A DNA stretch of 7,698 bases, from contig JAJWOJ010000086.1 of assembly GCA_021635425.1 (NCBI GenBank), positions 1 through 7,698 of the forward strand. The letters run 5' to 3'. This stretch comes from Clostridiales bacterium (GTDB lineage: Bacteria > Bacillota > Clostridia > Christensenellales > Borkfalkiaceae). Below, piece after piece: positions 5,359 through 7,698 of this stretch. Under the pieces are notes generated by a model that was not told the origin of the DNA, ran no database searches, and was given only the letters and a program-made list of their open reading frames with translations. The stretch's first letter is position 1. Every line of letters starts with the position of its first letter. Position numbers and translations under genes: made by a program.

Positions 5359-7229
5359 AATCCGAGTTCCTCCTTGCTGAGCTGAGACAACGCGATGTCT
5401 CTGTAAGTCTCGCAATTTTTCAAAAGTTCCGCATGCTTGCCCTGCCCGACGGCTTTTCCGTCTTCCAGTACGACGATAAGGTCGGCGTCCATAATCGTGC
5501 CGATTCGTTGCGCCACGACGACTTTGGTTACCCCCTTGGCTTCCGCCGCGAGGTTTTCTCTCACCTTTTTATCAGTTTTATAATCGAGTGCGGAAAAGCT
5601 GTCGTCGAAGACGAGAATTTCTGCGTCCGCCGCCACAGCGCGGGCGATGCAAAGCCTCTGACGTTGCCCGCCCGAAACATTTTTTCCGCCTTGCGATATG
5701 GGCGCGTTGTATTTTTCGGGCATTTCGTTGATAAATCCGTCCGCCTCGGCAATTTTCGCCGCGCGTTCTATCTTTTCAAAAGGCATTTCGGGGTTGCAAA
5801 ACGCTATGTTGTCTTTAACCGTTCCCGAAAAAAGCAAGCCTTTTTGCGGAACGACGGCAACTTTTTTGCGGAGGGTTTCTTCCGTCATATCCTTAACGTT
5901 CACGCCGTCGATCTTAACCGAACCTTCCGTCACGTCGTAAAGCCGCGGAATAAGATTTATAAGCGTCGTTTTTCCGCTGCCCGTCGCGCCGATGAACGCA
6001 ACCGTTTCGCCCTTATGAACTTTGAACGATATATTCCTTATTACGTCTTCTTGCCCGTGCGTGTAGCCGAAAGAGACGTTATCGAACTCGATTTCACCCG
6101 TTTTTTCGGTTTTTTCATCTTCAGACGGATAAATTATGTCCGATTTCGACTCGAGAACCTTATTGATACGCCCTGCCGAAACCTGCGCTCTCGGGAAAAG
6201 AACGAACATCATCATAAGCATCATGAACGACATGATTATCTGCGAAGAAAGCATCATGAACGACGTAACCGTTGCGTAATCGGTCGTCCCTTTGTTGATA
6301 AGGCTTGCGCCTATCCAATAAATAGCGAGCGAAACGCCGTTCATGACGAGAGTCATTACGGGACTCATAAGTCCCATAACTCTGCTCGTAAAAAGCTGCA
6401 TGCGACTGAAATCTCTGTTTACGTTTTCAAATTTGTTTTCGACGTAATTTTCGGCGTTGTATGCTTTAACTATTCTTATACCCGTAAGGTTTTCGCGGGT
6501 TACGCCGTTAAGATCGTCGGTCAGCTTCTGAGTCTTTTTGAATACGGGCAGAACCGCCGCCATTATGCACGCGATCGCCACGATTAAAATTATAACCGAC
6601 GCCGCAACCGCAACGGTAAGTTCCATGCTCGTCGCATGAATTTTAGCGATTGCCCAGATTGCCGTTATCGGCGCGGCAACGACCATACGAAGAGCCATTA
6701 CGTTGGTTATCTGCACCTGCTGAACGTCGTTAGTTGCTCTCGTTATAAGCGAAGCCGTGGAAAAATCGTTGATTTCGCGCGCGGAAAACTCGTTGATTTT
6801 GGCATATACTTTCGACCTTATCGTCGTCGTTAAAGACGAAGCAACGTAAGACGCGATAAAGCCTACGACCATTTGCGTAAGCGCGGATAAAAGCGCGTAG
6901 CAAAGCATGAGTCCGCCGCATTTCCAGATATCTCCGACGGTTGCCGTCGCCATTTTAAGGAATCTCTCCGCCGCCTCGCCGCTTATTCCGACCGCCGCAA
7001 GAGAATCGGACGTTATTCCGCCCCATCCGACTGCCGAGATAAACGCCGAAAACGCTTCGCCGAGCTTTTCGGGGTGGTTGTGATAATCGAGGTAGGTTAT
7101 CGCTTTGATTATCGCCTGAACCTTATCCACGAGCGTCATCGTGAAATACACCTGCAAAACGGTAAGCCCCGTCAGAAAAATGATAAGAAACCAATCTTTC
7201 GCCCGCAGGTTTTTGTAAAGTTTAAACAT
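5355..7229 (-). CDS. Heterodimeric ABC exporter, degenerate-site subunit, TM287/BmrC/LmrC-like
   Basis: The 624-residue protein is a half-transporter with six membrane helices (first near 13-35) and a C-terminal nucleotide-binding domain. It has A-loop Tyr389 (FGYTHG), Walker A GATGSGKTT (414-422), Q-loop Gln462, signature NVSGGQRQ (517-524) and Walker B ILVFDD (538-543). The catalytic Glu position is Asp543 and the switch His is Gln574 (VAQRIGTI). This is the known mark of the non-hydrolysing site in asymmetric exporters such as TM287/288. It pairs with the canonical subunit encoded next, whose start overlaps by 4 bp. Its ATG (7227-7229) overlaps the end of marR by 8 bp and has AGGAG (7239-7243) nine bases upstream. 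The loop between the first and second helices (about 44-104) is unusually long for the family. Confidence 0.93.
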   Translation of the reverse strand: MFKLYKNLRAKDWFLIIFLTGLTVLQVYFTMTLVDKVQAIIKAITYLDYHNHPEKLGEAFSAFISAVGWGGITSDSLAAVGISGEAAERFLKMATATVGDIWKCGGLMLCYALLSALTQMVVGFIASYVASSLTTTIRSKVYAKINEFSAREINDFSTASLITRATNDVQQVQITNVMALRMVVAAPITAIWAIAKIHATSMELTVAVAASVIILIVAIACIMAAVLPVFKKTQKLTDDLNGVTRENLTGIRIVKAYNAENYVENKFENVNRDFSRMQLFTSRVMGLMSPVMTLVMNGVSLAIYWIGASLINKGTTDYATVTSFMMLSSQIIMSFMMLMMMFVLFPRAQVSAGRINKVLESKSDIIYPSEDEKTEKTGEIEFDNVSFGYTHGQEDVIRNISFKVHKGETVAFIGATGSGKTTLINLIPRLYDVTEGSVKIDGVNVKDMTEETLRKKVAVVPQKGLLFSGTVKDNIAFCNPEMPFEKIERAAKIAEADGFINEMPEKYNAPISQGGKNVSGGQRQRLCIARAVAADAEILVFDDSFSALDYKTDKKVRENLAAEAKGVTKVVVAQRIGTIMDADLIVVLEDGKAVGQGKHAELLKNCETYRDIALSQLSKEELGL

Positions 7230-7644
7230 CTTTTTTTGCTCCTAAAAGTTTCTTGTATATAGCCAAAAGCGAATCGAACTCCTCGTCCGTCAACACGGAC
7301 ATGTGTTTCTTAAACTCGTTTTTAAGTTCCGTCGTTCGCTTTTCGTGTTGCTCCCGCCCTTTTTCCGTCAGGGAAACTATAACTTTCCTTCCGTCCGTTT
7401 CGTCTCTGCTTCTTTTTATTATTCCCTTTTTCTCCGACGTTTTCAAAAGATTTGCAACTCTTCCCGAACCTACGCGCAGAAAATCGGAAATATCTCCCGC
7501 AGTCGCGCTGCCATGGCGGAAAAGGTACATCATCATCGCCCCTTCACCGAACGCCGCGTCCGAATCGGGGCGTTTTAACATCGACCGTCGCATAAGCTCG
7601 CCGATTGTCGTCATCATTTCCTTTAACTTATTGTCATCAATCAC
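7222..7644 (-). CDS. MarR-family transcriptional regulator of the ABC exporter operon
   Basis: The 140-residue protein has the MarR size and fold pattern: N-terminal helix, winged helix-turn-helix at about 48-96 (TAGDISDFLRVGSGRVANLLKT as the DNA-reading part), the wing DETDGRKVIVSLTEKG (81-96) with the typical D-GRK/R signature, and C-terminal dimer helices. MarR proteins bind palindromes as dimers and usually let go when a toxic ligand binds. Being the first gene of a tightly overlapping operon with two drug-type ABC subunits, it probably represses that operon, including itself. I start it at GTG (7642-7644) because GGGAG lies nine bases upstream; the nearby ATG at 7637 is out of frame. The ligand is unknown. 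Confidence 0.92.
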   Translation of the reverse strand: MIDDNKLKEMMTTIGELMRRSMLKRPDSDAAFGEGAMMMYLFRHGSATAGDISDFLRVGSGRVANLLKTSEKKGIIKRSRDETDGRKVIVSLTEKGREQHEKRTTELKNEFKKHMSVLTDEEFDSLLAIYKKLLGAKKDV

Positions 7645-7674
7645 TTTTCTATTCTCCCGACCGATTTTGAAGAT

Positions 7675-7692
7675 TTATGCTCTTTGGCATAA
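7675..7692. promoter_or_regulatory. Candidate MarR operator upstream of the marR-ABC operon
   Basis: TTATGC (7675-7680) and GCATAA (7687-7692) form an inverted repeat with a 6-bp spacer, an 18-bp site of the size MarR dimers bind, about 30 bp upstream of the marR start codon. The matching promoter is probably cut by the window edge, since a -35 box would fall beyond 7698; CATAAA within the site is a weak -10 candidate. Confidence 0.5.
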
Positions 7693-7698
7693 TTTATC

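Noticed and set aside
5359..5415. N-terminal extension of 19 residues on the canonical ABC subunit
   Set aside because: The upstream ATG lies within the preceding coding sequence without a ribosome binding site, whereas ATG at 5358 has AAGGAGGAA and the ATGA overlap.
3601..6587. Several long plus-strand open frames opposite the ABC genes
   Set aside because: They are antisense shadows of well-supported genes, rich in Arg, His and Phe, without ribosome binding sites or domains.

Overview
The window looks like chromosomal DNA of a Bacillota (Firmicutes) bacterium, most likely an uncultured clostridial lineage. The grounds are strong AGGAGG-type ribosome binding sites, sigma-A-type promoters with 17-bp spacers, a CCA-encoding tRNA gene, an MgtE magnesium channel and a MarR plus heterodimeric ABC exporter operon of the kind common in Clostridia and Bacilli. 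Genus cannot be fixed from this sequence alone.

Layout from left to right. Positions 1-125 are AT-rich with no gene that I can support. A Fic-domain AMP-transferase gene (126-1253, minus strand) follows, with a clear promoter whose -35 box sits between the arms of a perfect 10-bp inverted repeat. Positions 1324-1594 are non-coding but strongly structured. They hold a degenerate second copy of a tRNA 3' end plus terminator, a 17-bp tandem repeat, three consecutive stem-loops and a perfect 23-bp hairpin that runs into the tRNA. tRNA-Ala(CGC) (1595-1670, minus) comes next. It has its own promoter, placed back-to-back with the promoter of mgtE (2017-3462, plus). The mgtE transcript would carry a leader of about 157 nt that can fold and does not resemble the M-box magnesium riboswitch. 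A strong hairpin terminator ends mgtE.

The right half is one minus-strand operon, read from 7644 down to 3553: a MarR-family regulator, then two ABC half-transporters. The three genes overlap by 8 bp and 4 bp, which points to coupled translation. The first ABC subunit has Asp instead of the catalytic Glu and Gln instead of the switch His. The second is canonical. Together they form an asymmetric heterodimeric exporter of the TM287/288, BmrCD or LmrCD type. A palindrome upstream of marR is a candidate operator, so the likely logic is a MarR repressor that senses a toxic compound and releases expression of its own efflux pump.

The protein-coding content is ordinary. The parts that invite a second look are the tRNA-derived repeat and hairpin cluster between fic and tRNA-Ala, the operator-like repeat at the fic promoter, and the unclassified mgtE leader.
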